From Staphylococcus pragensis (GTDB lineage Bacteria > Bacillota > Bacilli > Staphylococcales > Staphylococcaceae): a DNA stretch of 64,000 bases. The stretch is taken from NCBI RefSeq assembly GCF_004785665.1, contig NZ_SRPJ01000003.1, positions 118,850-182,849 on the forward strand, written 5' to 3'. Positions 63,926 through 64,000 of this stretch are shown piece after piece. The stretch's first letter is position 1. Each line of letters opens with the position of its first letter. The notes beneath the pieces were generated by a model. That model made no database searches. It was not told the DNA's origin and was given only the letters and a program-made list of their open reading frames with translations. Made by a program: the position numbers and the translations under genes.

Positions 63926-64000
63926 TTTTGAATACAAAAATAGCGCAATTACCTCTATAATTATTAGCTACCACACCAAATAAAAAAGAAAGGTAATGCG

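Overview
The window is AT-rich, low-GC Firmicute DNA and almost certainly a Staphylococcus chromosome. The evidence is a YSIRK/LPXTG-type surface protein, the staphylococcal SirTM operon, an arcB-arcC pair, the nan/nag sialic acid genes, SpdC/LyrA-like CPBP proteins, a BCCT osmolyte carrier and teichoic acid polymerases. thiC and several accessory genes suggest a coagulase-negative species, but I cannot name it. I see no rRNA, tRNA, CRISPR array, transposase, phage integrase or replication origin. Most genes begin at strong Shine-Dalgarno sites and many end at clear hairpin terminators. Where upstream extensions lack an RBS, I have moved the start to the internal codon that has one.

Layout: 0-9 kb holds thiC, an unknown membrane protein, RarD, a double-domain glycerophosphotransferase and a SpoIIM-like protein. 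8.4-12.6 kb is a TetR repressor facing a MacB/FtsX-type ABC exporter, with a perfect operator between them. 12.7-14.8 kb is a coupled pair: a GIY-YIG/DUF2075 helicase-nuclease and a MazG-like pyrophosphohydrolase, a candidate defence module. 14.9-18.3 kb is a large wall-anchored protein. 18.5-21.5 kb has membrane-anchored XRE regulators and two CPBP proteins. 22.3-24.3 kb is arcB-arcC without arcA or arcD, preceded by a cre site and a TGTGA-N6-TCACA palindrome. 24.5-25.4 kb is a small XRE/membrane operon with a frameshifted third gene.

25.5-31.1 kb is the SirTM ADP-ribosylation operon (luciferase-like monooxygenase, GcvH-L, zinc macrodomain, SirTM, LplA2) divergent from an Old Yellow Enzyme. 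bioB follows behind a perfect BirA operator. 32.6-37.1 kb is an accessory patch: a uracil-DNA-glycosylase-like orphan, a regulator/lipoprotein/Ala-heptad membrane protein group, and a decayed GNAT gene pair next to two perfect hairpins. 37.2-42.8 kb carries transporters (DASS, DUF819, BCCT) and a DUF1445 protein.

43.0-50.8 kb is a complete route from sialic acid to fructose-6-phosphate: transporter NanT, lyase NanA, kinase NanK, epimerase NanE, deacetylase NagA, deaminase NagB and regulator NanR. The same TGAAAA-N3-TTTTCA palindrome lies in both nan divergent regions, and a cre site precedes nanA. 50.9-54.3 kb holds three more CPBP proteins and a lipoprotein. 54.3-59.0 kb is a five-gene Opp/Nik-type importer. 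The end carries pcp, butA, a DHA2-type MFS transporter and a choloylglycine-hydrolase-family enzyme with a Fur-like box. Two related ~140-155-nt long-hairpin repeats (21.8 and 62.6 kb) and two shorter intergenic repeat families are also present.
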